Part shown: in pieces, positions 7,057 through 15,241 of the stretch
Position numbering within the stretch: the stretch's first letter is position 1
How the letters are laid out: the number at the start of each line of letters is the position of its first letter
Assembly (NCBI RefSeq): GCF_001927285.1
Contig: NZ_MSIG01000012.1
Span: forward strand, 1-64,000
Length of the DNA: 64,000 nt
Reading direction: 5' to 3'
Source of the DNA: Mongoliimonas terrestris
GTDB lineage: Bacteria; Pseudomonadota; Alphaproteobacteria; Rhizobiales; Pleomorphomonadaceae
Program-made: the position numbers and the translations under genes
Notes under the pieces: model-generated
Seen by the model: the letters and a program-made list of their open reading frames with translations, nothing else
Database searches by the model: none
What the model was told of the DNA's origin: nothing

Positions 7057-8871
7057 TCAGTTGCGGGCGAATGTGCCGACGATCTCGCCGGCGGCGAGCA
7101 CATGGCCCTTCATGGCGTCCAGCACCGCCTGGCGGGTGGCGCCGGGCTTCAGGTCGAGGGTCTTGTCGAGGGCGAACACCTGGACGTGGTAGCGGTGGGC
7201 CTCATCGCCGACGGGCGGCTTCATACCGAAGTAGCCGGTGGCGCCCATGGAGTTGACGCCCTGCTTGAGGCCTTCCGGCTGCTGCAGGATGGGGGTCGTC
7301 GGCAGGCCTTCGCGCAGCGATGTGACCTCGGCCGGCACGTCGTAGACGATCCAGTGGGTGAAGGGCTTCGGCTGGTCCGCGTCCGGGTCGTCCATGACAA
7401 GGACGAAGGATCGGGTGCCCTCCGGCGCGCCGTCCCAAGAAACAGGCGGCGAGGCGTTGTCGCCATCGGCCGAGTACCGGGCCGGAATGGACTGGTCGGC
7501 GGCGAAGGCGGACGAGACGGAGAGGCTGGCGTCGCCGCTCGGCTCCACCATCGCGATGGCGATCTTGCCGTCCCGCGGCTGCTCGGTGGCACCGGTCGCC
7601 GGCGAGGATGCACTGCCGGTCGTCGGGGTGGCCGAGGCCTGACCGTCAGCGCCGGTGTGGGACACGCGGTAGATCACGCCGTTGGTGTCGTCGGAGACGA
7701 GCACGGCTCCGTCCGGCGTCACCGCAAGGCCGGTGGGGCGGCCGAGGAAGCCATAGCTGCCGTCCTCTTGCTGGATGAGGAAGCCCTCCAGGAAGTGCTC
7801 CACCACCGTCGGCCGGCCGGTGTCGTCCATGCGGATGCGGGCGATCTCGTAGCCGCTCGGCGGACGCCGGTTCCAGGAGCCGCGCATGGCGACGAAGGCG
7901 TCGCCGCGGTATTCCTCGGGAAAGCCGGTACCGTCGTAGAAGGCCATCTGCATAGGAGCGGCGTGGGGCGTGTAGCCGACCACCGGATTGGTGCTCTGCG
8001 CGCGCATGTCCTCCAGGGTGAGGCCTTCGGGCGGATTGTCCTGCGGGTTCAAGTCGCCCATGCCGTAGATGTAGGGCCAGCCGTAGTCCTTGCCCTCCTC
8101 GATGACGTTCACCTCCTCGATCTGCGCCTCGTCGCCCAGCCAGTCGATGCCGTGGTCGAAGCCGACGAAGGTGCCGGTCTCCGGCGCGAAGGCGAAGCCG
8201 ATGGTGTTGCGCAGGCCTTTCGCAAAGATGGTGCGGCTGGTGCCGTCCTTGGCGGCGCGGAGGAGCGTGGCGCTCTCCGGGCTGCTCTCCGCGCAGGCGT
8301 TGCAGGTGGAGCCGACCGAGATGTAGAGCCGGTCGTCCGGGCCGACCGCCAGGGTGCGGTTCGGATGCTGGCCGGCGTCCGGCAGGTCGTTGATGATGCG
8401 GGTGAGCTCGCCGAAGGTGCCGTCGTCATTGATCGGCGCCGTGTAGACGTCGTTGACGGTGGCGAGGTAGACGGTCCGCCCGTCGATGGCGATACCGTGC
8501 ATGTTCGGCCGGCTCGCCACGGTGCGCACGTCGTCGGCACGGCCGTCGCCGTTCTCGTCGCGCATCATGATGACGTCGCCGACGGTGCGGCGCGTGGCGT
8601 AGACGGTACCGTCCTCGGCAACCGCCAGCATCCGCGGGTTGATGAGGTCGGAGGCGAACACCGAGACCTCGAACCCGTCGGGCGCGCGCAGGAGCGCGGC
8701 CATTTCGTCGGCCGGCAGCTCCAGCTTTCGCGGTTCGAGCACGGTGCCGGTGATGGTGGCATCGGAATACTGGCCGACCGAGCCGACCGGCTGGGCGACC
8801 ACGGGCGCCGTGCCGGCGGCGAGGAGAAGGGCGGCGCGCGCGAGGAGGCGCGGGGCGGTCGTCAAGGTCAT
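7057..8871 (-). CDS. Secreted PQQ-type sugar/sorbosone dehydrogenase fused to a YbhB/PEBP domain
   Basis: A 604-residue two-domain protein with a Sec signal peptide (ALLLAAGTAPVVAQP). Residues about 45-405 form a six-bladed propeller of the glucose/L-sorbosone dehydrogenase family, soluble PQQ GDH type (GQHPNRTLAVGPDDRLYISVGS, MRGSWNRRPPSGYE, GRPTGLAVTPDGAVLVSDD). After a Ser/Thr/Gly/Ala linker, residues about 440-604 are a complete YbhB/YbcL PEBP domain (DDPDADQPKPFTHWIVYDVP, GYFGMKPP, HRYHVQVFALD). The propeller would oxidise a sugar in the periplasm with PQQ made by the nearby operon. The role of the PEBP part is unknown. Calcium/PQQ-binding residues should be checked against a structure. 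Confidence 0.85.
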   Translation of the reverse strand: MTLTTAPRLLARAALLLAAGTAPVVAQPVGSVGQYSDATITGTVLEPRKLELPADEMAALLRAPDGFEVSVFASDLINPRMLAVAEDGTVYATRRTVGDVIMMRDENGDGRADDVRTVASRPNMHGIAIDGRTVYLATVNDVYTAPINDDGTFGELTRIINDLPDAGQHPNRTLAVGPDDRLYISVGSTCNACAESSPESATLLRAAKDGTSRTIFAKGLRNTIGFAFAPETGTFVGFDHGIDWLGDEAQIEEVNVIEEGKDYGWPYIYGMGDLNPQDNPPEGLTLEDMRAQSTNPVVGYTPHAAPMQMAFYDGTGFPEEYRGDAFVAMRGSWNRRPPSGYEIARIRMDDTGRPTVVEHFLEGFLIQQEDGSYGFLGRPTGLAVTPDGAVLVSDDTNGVIYRVSHTGADGQASATPTTGSASSPATGATEQPRDGKIAIAMVEPSGDASLSVSSAFAADQSIPARYSADGDNASPPVSWDGAPEGTRSFVLVMDDPDADQPKPFTHWIVYDVPAEVTSLREGLPTTPILQQPEGLKQGVNSMGATGYFGMKPPVGDEAHRYHVQVFALDKTLDLKPGATRQAVLDAMKGHVLAAGEIVGTFARN

Positions 8872-8983
8872 GCGCGAGAAATCCCGTCCAGAGTGTGGGC
8901 CTCTGCCGAACAGGACCCACGGCGAATGGATCCGGGTGCACGATCACGAAAACGGGAGGGCGGAGCGGCCTGAAGCGAGCCGT

Positions 8984-9643
8984 CTAAGCATCCGGCGGGG
9001 TCTCGGCCCACCCATGCGCGCCAACGAGGGGCACGAAGGCGACGGGGCCGAGGGAGTCGCGGGCGAGCGAGCCGTCGGCGGTACGGGTGAGGCGGACGAG
9101 ATCGAGGCGTGAGGGCTTCGGGCCGACCGGGATGATCAGGCGCCCGCCTGGCGCGAGCTGATCGATGAGCGGGTCCGGGATGTCCGGTCCGCCGGCGGTG
9201 ACCACGATGGCATCGTAGGGCGCCCCGGCGGGCCAGCCGAGGGTGCCGTCGCCGACCACCACGCGGACCGATCCGAAGCCCTCGGCCGACAGCCGTTCGC
9301 GGGCGCCGTCCGCAAGCGCGTCCAGCCGTTCCACCGAGACCACGCGGCCGGCGAGGCTGGCGAGCACGGCGGCGCCATAGCCGGACCCGGTGCCGATCTC
9401 CAGCACCCTGTCGGTGGGCCGGAGGCACGCCGCCTCGGCCATCAGGGCGACGATGGTGGGTTGCGAGATGGTTTGCCCGGCGCCGATCGGCAGAGCCACG
9501 TTCTCGTAGGCGTGGTGGCGAATGTCGGCCGGCACGAAGGCCTCGCGCGGAACCGATGCCATCGCGGCGAGCACGCGTGCGTCGACGATTCCCTCGGCCC
9601 GTAATTGGGTGACCAGCCGCCGCCGGTCGTCTTCGATCGTCAT
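8984..9643 (-). CDS. pcm: Protein-L-isoaspartate O-methyltransferase
   Basis: SAM-dependent repair enzyme that methylates isoaspartyl residues in aged proteins. It is 219 residues, near the usual length, with the family's substrate region VPREAFVP, ALPIGAGQTISQP, SAM motif I VLEIGTGSGYGAAVLA, and GGRLIIPVG. It is divergent from the stress gene at 9796. In many bacteria pcm belongs to stress and stationary-phase functions, which fits, but no EcfG-like site faces this gene. Confidence 0.93.
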   Translation of the reverse strand: MTIEDDRRRLVTQLRAEGIVDARVLAAMASVPREAFVPADIRHHAYENVALPIGAGQTISQPTIVALMAEAACLRPTDRVLEIGTGSGYGAAVLASLAGRVVSVERLDALADGARERLSAEGFGSVRVVVGDGTLGWPAGAPYDAIVVTAGGPDIPDPLIDQLAPGGRLIIPVGPKPSRLDLVRLTRTADGSLARDSLGPVAFVPLVGAHGWAETPPDA

Positions 9644-9707
9644 GGGAACACCTTTGGCGTGGACCTCGGCTGGTGCCTTAAGCTGAAGCTAAGTCGCTCT
9701 TGAAAAA

Positions 9708-9733
9708 GGAACTTTCTCGCCTGACCAAGTGTT
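9708..9733 (+). promoter_or_regulatory. Candidate EcfG (general stress sigma) promoter for DUF4142 gene
   Basis: GGAAC at 9708-9712, a 17-base spacer, then TGTT at 9730-9733. The alphaproteobacterial EcfG consensus is GGAAC-N16/17-CGTT, so only the first -10 base differs. It ends 62 bases before the ATG at 9796. Confidence 0.55.
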
Positions 9734-9795
9734 GCCGATGCAAGAACGGGTCCCTCGCCGCACAAGCGCGATCCCGTGTTCACGAGGAGAGATCC

Positions 9796-10506
9796 ATGAC
9801 CCTTCGTTCGCTTCGGCTCGCCGCCCTTTGCACCGTCGCCGCCATGGTGATGGTGACCGTTCCGGCGATCTCGCAGACCACCCCCACCGAGGTGCCGACC
9901 AATACGCCCGCCATCGCCCAGACCGGCGATGCGATGAAGGTGGACACCCCGACCTTCCTGCGGCTTGCCAGCAGCTCCAACCAGTTCGAGATCCTGTCGA
10001 GCCGGCTCGCCGAACAGCAGGCCAGCGACCCGCAGGTGAAGGCCTTCGCCGCCCAGATGATCGCAGATCATACGGCCGCCGGCGAGAAGATGCGCGCCGC
10101 CGTCCAGCAGGCCGGCCTGCAGCCGACCGCCATGCCGGAAACGGAAGGCGATCTCGACATGCGGCACAAGGAGATGCTGGACCAGATCGCGCGCGCCGAG
10201 GGCACCTTCGACGAGGCCTATGTGCGCGCCCAGTACCAGGCCCACCAGGAGGCTGTGCGGCTGTTCAACTCCTACGCGGAGAGCGGCGACCAGTCGGCCA
10301 TCAAGGCCTTCGCGGCCGAGACCCTGCCGGTGCTGCAGCAGCACTTGGCGCACGTCTCCGAACTGCCGGGCGCCCCGGAGGGCGGCGGCACGCCGACCGG
10401 CGCCGTGGGCGGGCCGGAGAGCGAGGGCATGTCGTCGGACGGCACCCCGCCTGCTGGCACCAATCCTTTGCAGGGCAGCGGCGCGTCGCAGTCGCAGCCC
10501 CAGTAA
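9796..10506 (+). CDS. DUF4142-domain secreted protein
   Basis: A 236-residue exported protein of unknown biochemical function. It has a signal peptide (LRLAALCTVAAMVMVTVPAISQ) and then a ferritin-like, all-helical DUF4142 domain over roughly residues 45-190 (TFLRLASSSNQFEILSS, ADHTAAGEKMRAA, FDEAYVRAQYQAHQEAVRLF). A Gly/Pro-rich tail ends it. ATG 9796 is preceded by GAGGAGAG. DUF4142 proteins are common in Rhizobiales stress regulons. Here a candidate EcfG promoter and the BON and HPF genes downstream agree with that. Confidence 0.88.
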   Translation: MTLRSLRLAALCTVAAMVMVTVPAISQTTPTEVPTNTPAIAQTGDAMKVDTPTFLRLASSSNQFEILSSRLAEQQASDPQVKAFAAQMIADHTAAGEKMRAAVQQAGLQPTAMPETEGDLDMRHKEMLDQIARAEGTFDEAYVRAQYQAHQEAVRLFNSYAESGDQSAIKAFAAETLPVLQQHLAHVSELPGAPEGGGTPTGAVGGPESEGMSSDGTPPAGTNPLQGSGASQSQPQ

Positions 10507-10659
10507 GGCGGCCGAAGCCCGCCTTCAGCCGGCCAACGCCGGGATCCGCGACCGTCCGGCCTCGCGCGGCTCCCGTCCCACACGACCCGGGCGACCCCGT
10601 CGCGGCCCCAGTGCCGCGACGCGCCGCCCGCAGGCCGGAAATGCTTCAAGGAGAGATCC

Positions 10660-11883
10660 ATGGCTCAGGACTGGCGTGATCAACGTGACCGTCCGGACGA
10701 CCGCTTCCGGCAGGTCGACCCGCGCTCCCGCGGCCGCGAAGGCGGCGACTACGGGTCCTACCGCGGCCGCGAGGGCGGCGGTCGCTCCAACGACGACGGC
10801 TACCTGGACCGCGGCTATCAGGGCGGCGGCTGGAGCAACCAGGGCGCCGGCAGCGTCTCCGACAGCGGCTGGCACAGCCCGGACGACGACTTCCGCAACG
10901 ACTACGGCACCGGCGCCGGCGACGTGGACCGCAGCGAGCCGCGCTACGGGAGCGGCCGCAGCCAGCCGGGTTTCCCGTCGTTCGGCGGCGGCGCTGAGGG
11001 CGGCGGTTATGGCGGCGGCGGACGCGGCGTGGCGTCGAGCGGCGGCCGCGGGTCCAGCGGCGGCGGCTACGGCGGATCCGGCCAGTCGGACGTCGGCGGC
11101 TACGGCGCCGCGTATCGTGGCGAGCGGGTGAACATGGACCGGCGCGGCGGCCTGGAAGGCGGCGGCATGGAGCGTGGCGGCGGCCTTGCGGGCGGCGGAC
11201 GCGGGTTTGCCGGCGGCTATGTGGAGCCGGGCTACGCGTCCGGCGACTTCCGCGGCCAGCAGGGCGCCTTCCACGAGGAGCGCGGCTACGGCAACCGGCG
11301 CGACGACCAGGGCTGGTGGGGCGGCCCGACCGGCGACCGGCCGGGCTGGCAGCGCCTGGGTGAACAGGGCGGCCACCAGGGCCAGGGCCCTGTCCAGAGC
11401 GCGGGCGAGCATCGCGGGCGCGGTCCGCGCGGCTACCGGCGGTCGGACCAGCGGATCCATGACGACATCAACGATCGGCTGACCGACGATCCCATGCTGG
11501 ACGCCCGTGAGATCGACGTGGAGGTCAAGGACGGCGAGGTCACCCTCACCGGGACCGTGGACAGCCGCCAGGCCAAACGCCACGCGGAAGATCTGGCGGA
11601 AAGCGTCTCGGGCGTTCTCCACTGCCAGAACAATCTGCGCATCCGGTCCACGGACCAGCCGAACCGGCCGGCGGCCGGCGGCATGGGCGGCTCCACGTCC
11701 GGGATCGGCGGCACCACCGGCGAGACCGGCGCCACGAGCGGACGCTCGAGCGGCATGCAGGCCGGCGGCGTTCCGGCCGGCACCGCCAGCCCGTCGACCT
11801 CGTCAGGAGCCGCGTCCGGCACCGCCTCGGTGACCGGGTCCGACACCGGATCGACCGGCGGCACCACCAACCGGCAACACTGA
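10660..11883 (+). CDS. Glycine-rich BON-domain protein
   Basis: A 407-residue protein with no signal peptide. Residues 1-255 are low complexity, rich in Gly, Arg, Ser, Tyr, Gln and Asp, with repeated RGREGG, YGGGG and GGGSGG-like blocks. Residues about 258-330 form one BON domain (RIHDDINDRLTDDPMLDAREIDVEVKDGEVTLTGTVDSRQAK). The tail is again Gly/Ser/Thr-rich. BON domains bind membranes or envelope components and are often in osmotic stress proteins. AAGGAGAG precedes the ATG. It follows the DUF4142 gene by 153 bases. The disordered half resembles phase-separating RGG/YGG sequences, which is an inference from composition only. Confidence 0.82.
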   Translation: MAQDWRDQRDRPDDRFRQVDPRSRGREGGDYGSYRGREGGGRSNDDGYLDRGYQGGGWSNQGAGSVSDSGWHSPDDDFRNDYGTGAGDVDRSEPRYGSGRSQPGFPSFGGGAEGGGYGGGGRGVASSGGRGSSGGGYGGSGQSDVGGYGAAYRGERVNMDRRGGLEGGGMERGGGLAGGGRGFAGGYVEPGYASGDFRGQQGAFHEERGYGNRRDDQGWWGGPTGDRPGWQRLGEQGGHQGQGPVQSAGEHRGRGPRGYRRSDQRIHDDINDRLTDDPMLDAREIDVEVKDGEVTLTGTVDSRQAKRHAEDLAESVSGVLHCQNNLRIRSTDQPNRPAAGGMGGSTSGIGGTTGETGATSGRSSGMQAGGVPAGTASPSTSSGAASGTASVTGSDTGSTGGTTNRQH

Positions 11884-12030
11884 GGCCACTTGGCCAGGCG
11901 GAGCGAGGCGGGACCGCAAGCGGCCCCGCCCTTTTCTCGGCCGGGCGCGCCAGCGGCCGTCCCCCGGCACCGGCCGGGCGCGCAAACGGCCTTGCACCCC
12001 TCCCCCTCCGATCAGTCCAGCCAGGAGACC

Positions 12031-12615
12031 ATGATGGACGTACCGCTGCAGATCGCCTTCAAGAACCTGGAGAGCTCCGCGTTCCTGGAAGCGCTCATTC
12101 GCGAACGGGTGGCCAAGCTGGAGCGTTACCACCACCACATCGTCGGCTGCCGGGTGCTGGTGGAGGTGCCGCACCGGGCTCCGGCCAGCGGCAAGGTGCC
12201 GATCGGCATCTCGGTCGAGGTGGAGGTACCGGGTTCCAAGAGCATCGTCGCCAAGGACCAGGAAGAGCGGCACGACAGCAAGAACGACCACACCACCGTG
12301 GTGAACCGCGCCTTCGACAAGGTGCAACGCCAGTTGGAAGACCACAACGCCATCCGCCGCGGGGAGGTGAAGGTGCACGAAGGCGCCGGCACCAGCGGCC
12401 GCGTGGTGCGGCTCTTCCCCGAGCAGAACTACGGCTTCATCGAGGTGGCCGGATCGGCGGACCTCTACTTCACCCGCAACGCGGTGGTCAGCGGCTCCTA
12501 CGACGACCTTTCGGTCGGCGAGACCGTTGTGATCACCGTCGCCACCTCCGAGGGGCCGATGGGGCCGCAGGCGAGCAGCGTGCGACGGATCGGCCAGGAG
12601 GCCAAAGTGGTCTGA
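12031..12615 (+). CDS. HPF/RaiA-type ribosome-associated protein fused to a cold-shock-like domain
   Basis: A 194-residue cytosolic fusion. Residues 1-105 match the ribosome hibernation/RaiA fold (LQIAFKNLESSAFLEALIRERVAKLERY, VNRAFDKVQRQLEDH). Residues about 122-190 look like a cold-shock/OB domain with an RNP1-like YGFIEV and RNP2-like LYFTRNAV. The protein would bind the small subunit decoding region and possibly mRNA during stress. The start at 12031 is supported by CCAGGAGACC; ATG 12034 is an alternative. The upstream gap holds no promoter I recognise, so it may be co-transcribed with the BON gene. Confidence 0.85.
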   Translation: MMDVPLQIAFKNLESSAFLEALIRERVAKLERYHHHIVGCRVLVEVPHRAPASGKVPIGISVEVEVPGSKSIVAKDQEERHDSKNDHTTVVNRAFDKVQRQLEDHNAIRRGEVKVHEGAGTSGRVVRLFPEQNYGFIEVAGSADLYFTRNAVVSGSYDDLSVGETVVITVATSEGPMGPQASSVRRIGQEAKVV

Positions 12616-12733
12616 CGAAACGGCCCGACGCATCCGGGCGCCCGGGCGGGCTTCGGCTCGCCCCGGCGCTTGGCCGCCGCGCCGGCGATGGTCTATGGTC
12701 GCGCGGACCCTTATCCGTCGGAGATTATCGCCC

Positions 12734-13177
12734 ATGACCAGTCCCTTCCGGCCGCTCACCCAAGACGTCGCCGTGGCCCCGCAGATCGCCCTCGCCGACC
12801 TGAAGACCGCGGCGGAGGCCGGCTACCGGACCATCGTGAGCAACCGGCCGGACGGCGAGGACCCGGGCCAGCCGACGGCCGCCGAAGTGGCCGCGGAGGC
12901 GGAGGCCAACGGGCTCGCCTTCGTGCACCTGCCCTTCCAGGGCACCAACATGACGCCCGACCAGGTGAAAGCGCTCGCCGGCCTTCTCGCCGACCCCGAG
13001 ACCGGCAAGGTGCTGGCCTTCTGCCGCAGCGGCACCCGTTCGTCGATCATCTATTCCGCCGCCGCCGTCGCCAACGGCAAGCCGCTGCCGGAGGTGATCG
13101 GCGACGCCGCCAAGGGCGGCTACGACCTCGCCCCCCACGCCCCGCTGATCAAGGCGCTCGCCGACGCGGCCCGCTGA
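12734..13177 (+). CDS. DUF442/TIGR01244 phosphatase-like protein
   Basis: A 147-residue protein of the beta-lactamase-hydrolase-like N-terminal family, which adopts a protein tyrosine phosphatase fold. The key loop is CRSGTRSS at residues 97-104, with FVHLPFQG before it and the starting motif PLTQDVAVAPQI. Some relatives are fused to ETHE1-type persulfide dioxygenases in BigR-controlled operons, so a sulfur-transfer or phosphatase role is possible. Here it stands alone, 10 bases before the FAD oxidoreductase gene, and is likely co-transcribed with it. Confidence 0.85.
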   Translation: MTSPFRPLTQDVAVAPQIALADLKTAAEAGYRTIVSNRPDGEDPGQPTAAEVAAEAEANGLAFVHLPFQGTNMTPDQVKALAGLLADPETGKVLAFCRSGTRSSIIYSAAAVANGKPLPEVIGDAAKGGYDLAPHAPLIKALADAAR

Positions 13178-13187
13178 GGCCGGCGCG

Positions 13188-14336
13188 ATGCCGCGCGAGG
13201 TGGTGCTCGTCGGCGGTGGTCACGCCCACGTGCAGGTGATGACCGCCTTCGCCGAATCCCGGGCGGCGGGGCGACCCTGGCCGGACGCTAGGCTGACCCT
13301 CGTCTCGCCCGACGCGCGGACGCCCTACTCGGGCATGCTGCCCGGCCACGTGGCCGGGCTCTACGACCGCGACGAGATGCACATCGATCTCGACCGCCTC
13401 GCGGCCGCCACCGGCACCCGCTTCGTCCAGGCGGCGGCGACGGGTCTCGACCGGGCGGGCCGGCAGGTGCGGACGGCGGGAAGCACGGCCGTGCCTTACG
13501 ATCTCGTCTCGTTCGACGTCGGCATCACGCCCGACCTTTCGGGCATTGCGGGCGCCGACAGCCTCGCCGTCGCCGTGAAGCCGATCGGCGGCTTCCTCGA
13601 CAAGCTCTCAGATCTTCGCAGCGCCGCCGCAAGGGACGGCGGACCGGTTCGGCTGCTGATCGTCGGCGGCGGACCGGCCGGTGTGGAACTCGCCTTCGCG
13701 CTTCGCGCACGGCTGCGAGCCGATCGCGTCGCCATCGGGGCGGATCCGGACGCGGTTTCGCTGGTGCTGGCGACCTCGGGCCCGCTTCTGAAATCCCTGA
13801 ACGCCGGGTTGCGCCGCCGGACGCGGGCCGCCCTCGCCGAGCGGGGGATCGTGGTTCGCGAAGGCGTGCGGATCGCCGCCGTGAGCGCGGACGGCGCCGT
13901 GACCGAGGCCGGTGAGCGGCTCCCGGCCGACCGGGTGGTGATCTCGACGAAAGCCCGCGCGCCCGCCTTCCTCGCCGACTTCGGCCTGCCGACGGGACCG
14001 GACGGCAGCCTGCTCACCCGCTTCACCCTTCAGAGCCTGACCGACCCGGCCGTGTTCGCCGTCGGCGATTGCGCCACCGTCGCCAACAATCCCAACCAGA
14101 AGGCCGGCGTGTTCGCCGTCCGGCAAGGGCCGGTGCTCGCCGACAATCTCGCCCGCGCTCTTGCCGGCAAACCGCTCCGGCCGTTCCGAGCCCAGACGGA
14201 CTGGCTGGTGCTGATGACCACCGGCGACGGCAACGCCATCGGCGGTCGCGGCTCCCGCCTGGCTGTCTCCGGCCGCTGGGTCTGGCGCTGGAAGGACCAC
14301 ATCGACCGCGCCTTCATGGCCCGGTTCATGGGGTGA
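13188..14336 (+). CDS. SelD-type FAD/NAD(P) oxidoreductase (TIGR03169 family)
   Basis: A 382-residue flavoprotein of the pyridine-nucleotide disulfide/NDH-2 superfamily. The N-terminal Rossmann motif VVLVGGGHAHVQV and the segment TPYSGMLPGHVAGLY are diagnostic of the domain that in other bacteria is fused to the N-terminus of selenophosphate synthetase SelD. A second nucleotide motif LLIVGGGPAGVELA is at about residue 160, and VFAVGDCA precedes the C-terminus. No SelD part or selenocysteine genes are visible here, so the role is unknown. It is convergent with fdhD, 21 bases away. Confidence 0.85.
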   Translation: MPREVVLVGGGHAHVQVMTAFAESRAAGRPWPDARLTLVSPDARTPYSGMLPGHVAGLYDRDEMHIDLDRLAAATGTRFVQAAATGLDRAGRQVRTAGSTAVPYDLVSFDVGITPDLSGIAGADSLAVAVKPIGGFLDKLSDLRSAAARDGGPVRLLIVGGGPAGVELAFALRARLRADRVAIGADPDAVSLVLATSGPLLKSLNAGLRRRTRAALAERGIVVREGVRIAAVSADGAVTEAGERLPADRVVISTKARAPAFLADFGLPTGPDGSLLTRFTLQSLTDPAVFAVGDCATVANNPNQKAGVFAVRQGPVLADNLARALAGKPLRPFRAQTDWLVLMTTGDGNAIGGRGSRLAVSGRWVWRWKDHIDRAFMARFMG

Positions 14337-14357
14337 CGGGGCGTTGGATGTCCGCCC

Positions 14358-15173
14358 TCAACCCGCCGCAGCGAGCGCCGGTTCGGGGAGTATGCGGTGG
14401 GGGTGGGTGAAGACCTCGAAGCTGTCGCCGCGGACGATGGCGGCGAGGGTGATGCCGGCGGCGTCGGCGGTGCGGACCGCGAGGGCGGTCGGGGCCGAGA
14501 TGGCGGCAAGGACCGGGGCGCCGAGGACGGCGGTCTTCTGCACCATCTCGATCGACACCCGGCTGGTGATCACCACGATGCCGTCGTGGGTGGAAACGCC
14601 GGCGCGGGCAGTGTAGCCGATCAGCTTGTCGAGGGCGTTGTGGCGGCCGACGTCCTCGCGGACGGCGAGGAGCCCCTCCCCTTTCCGCCAGAAGCCGGCG
14701 GCGTGGGTGGCGCGGGTGGCGCGGCCGAGGGTCTGGACGTCCGACATGGCGTCCATGGCGGCGGCGATGTCGGCGCGCGAGACCGTGCCGCCGGCGCCGA
14801 CGAGGCGGGCGGGCGCGCAGGCGGCCTGCAGGCTCTCCACGCCGCAGAGGCCGCAGCCCGTCGGCCCGGCGATCAGGCGCCGCCGTTCGGCGACGACCCG
14901 GCCAAGGTTGGGGACCAGCCACATCCGCAGCTCGAACCCCTCGTCGTGCTCGACGATCTCCAGGTCGCGGATGTCGGACGGCGCGCCGATGACACCTTCG
15001 CTCAGCGAAAAGCCGACGGCGAAGTCCTCCAGGTCGGCGGGCGTCGCCATCATGACGGCGTGGGTGGCGCCGTCGTGGACGAGGGCGATGGGCGTCTCGT
15101 CCGGCACCACGCGGTCGCGCGGCTCATGGGCCTTCGGGGAGACGCTGAGGGTGTCGACACGGACGGACGTCAT
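14358..15173 (-). CDS. fdhD: FdhD, formate dehydrogenase sulfurtransferase
   Basis: FdhD moves sulfur from a cysteine desulfurase to the molybdenum/tungsten-bisMGD cofactor of formate dehydrogenases. The 271-residue product has the essential CGLC pair (GPTGCGLCGVESL), DVGRHNALDKLIG, SRVSIEMVQK and the C-terminal VFTHPHRI. The ATG at 15173 has AGGAAG upstream. No fdh structural genes are in the window. The same reading frame stays open far upstream across the thiolase region, but that is antisense noise. Confidence 0.94.
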   Translation of the reverse strand: MTSVRVDTLSVSPKAHEPRDRVVPDETPIALVHDGATHAVMMATPADLEDFAVGFSLSEGVIGAPSDIRDLEIVEHDEGFELRMWLVPNLGRVVAERRRLIAGPTGCGLCGVESLQAACAPARLVGAGGTVSRADIAAAMDAMSDVQTLGRATRATHAAGFWRKGEGLLAVREDVGRHNALDKLIGYTARAGVSTHDGIVVITSRVSIEMVQKTAVLGAPVLAAISAPTALAVRTADAAGITLAAIVRGDSFEVFTHPHRILPEPALAAAG

Positions 15174-15241
15174 CGGGGCTTCCTCTTCGCCGCCAATGTA
15201 GGGGCGCGGACGGCCGATGGGTAGCCCGTCCGCGCCGCCGG

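Noticed and set aside
10660..11400. Possible CRISPR or DNA satellite in the repetitive GC stretch
   Set aside because: Repeats are codon-level glycine-rich protein repeats without uniform units or spacers.
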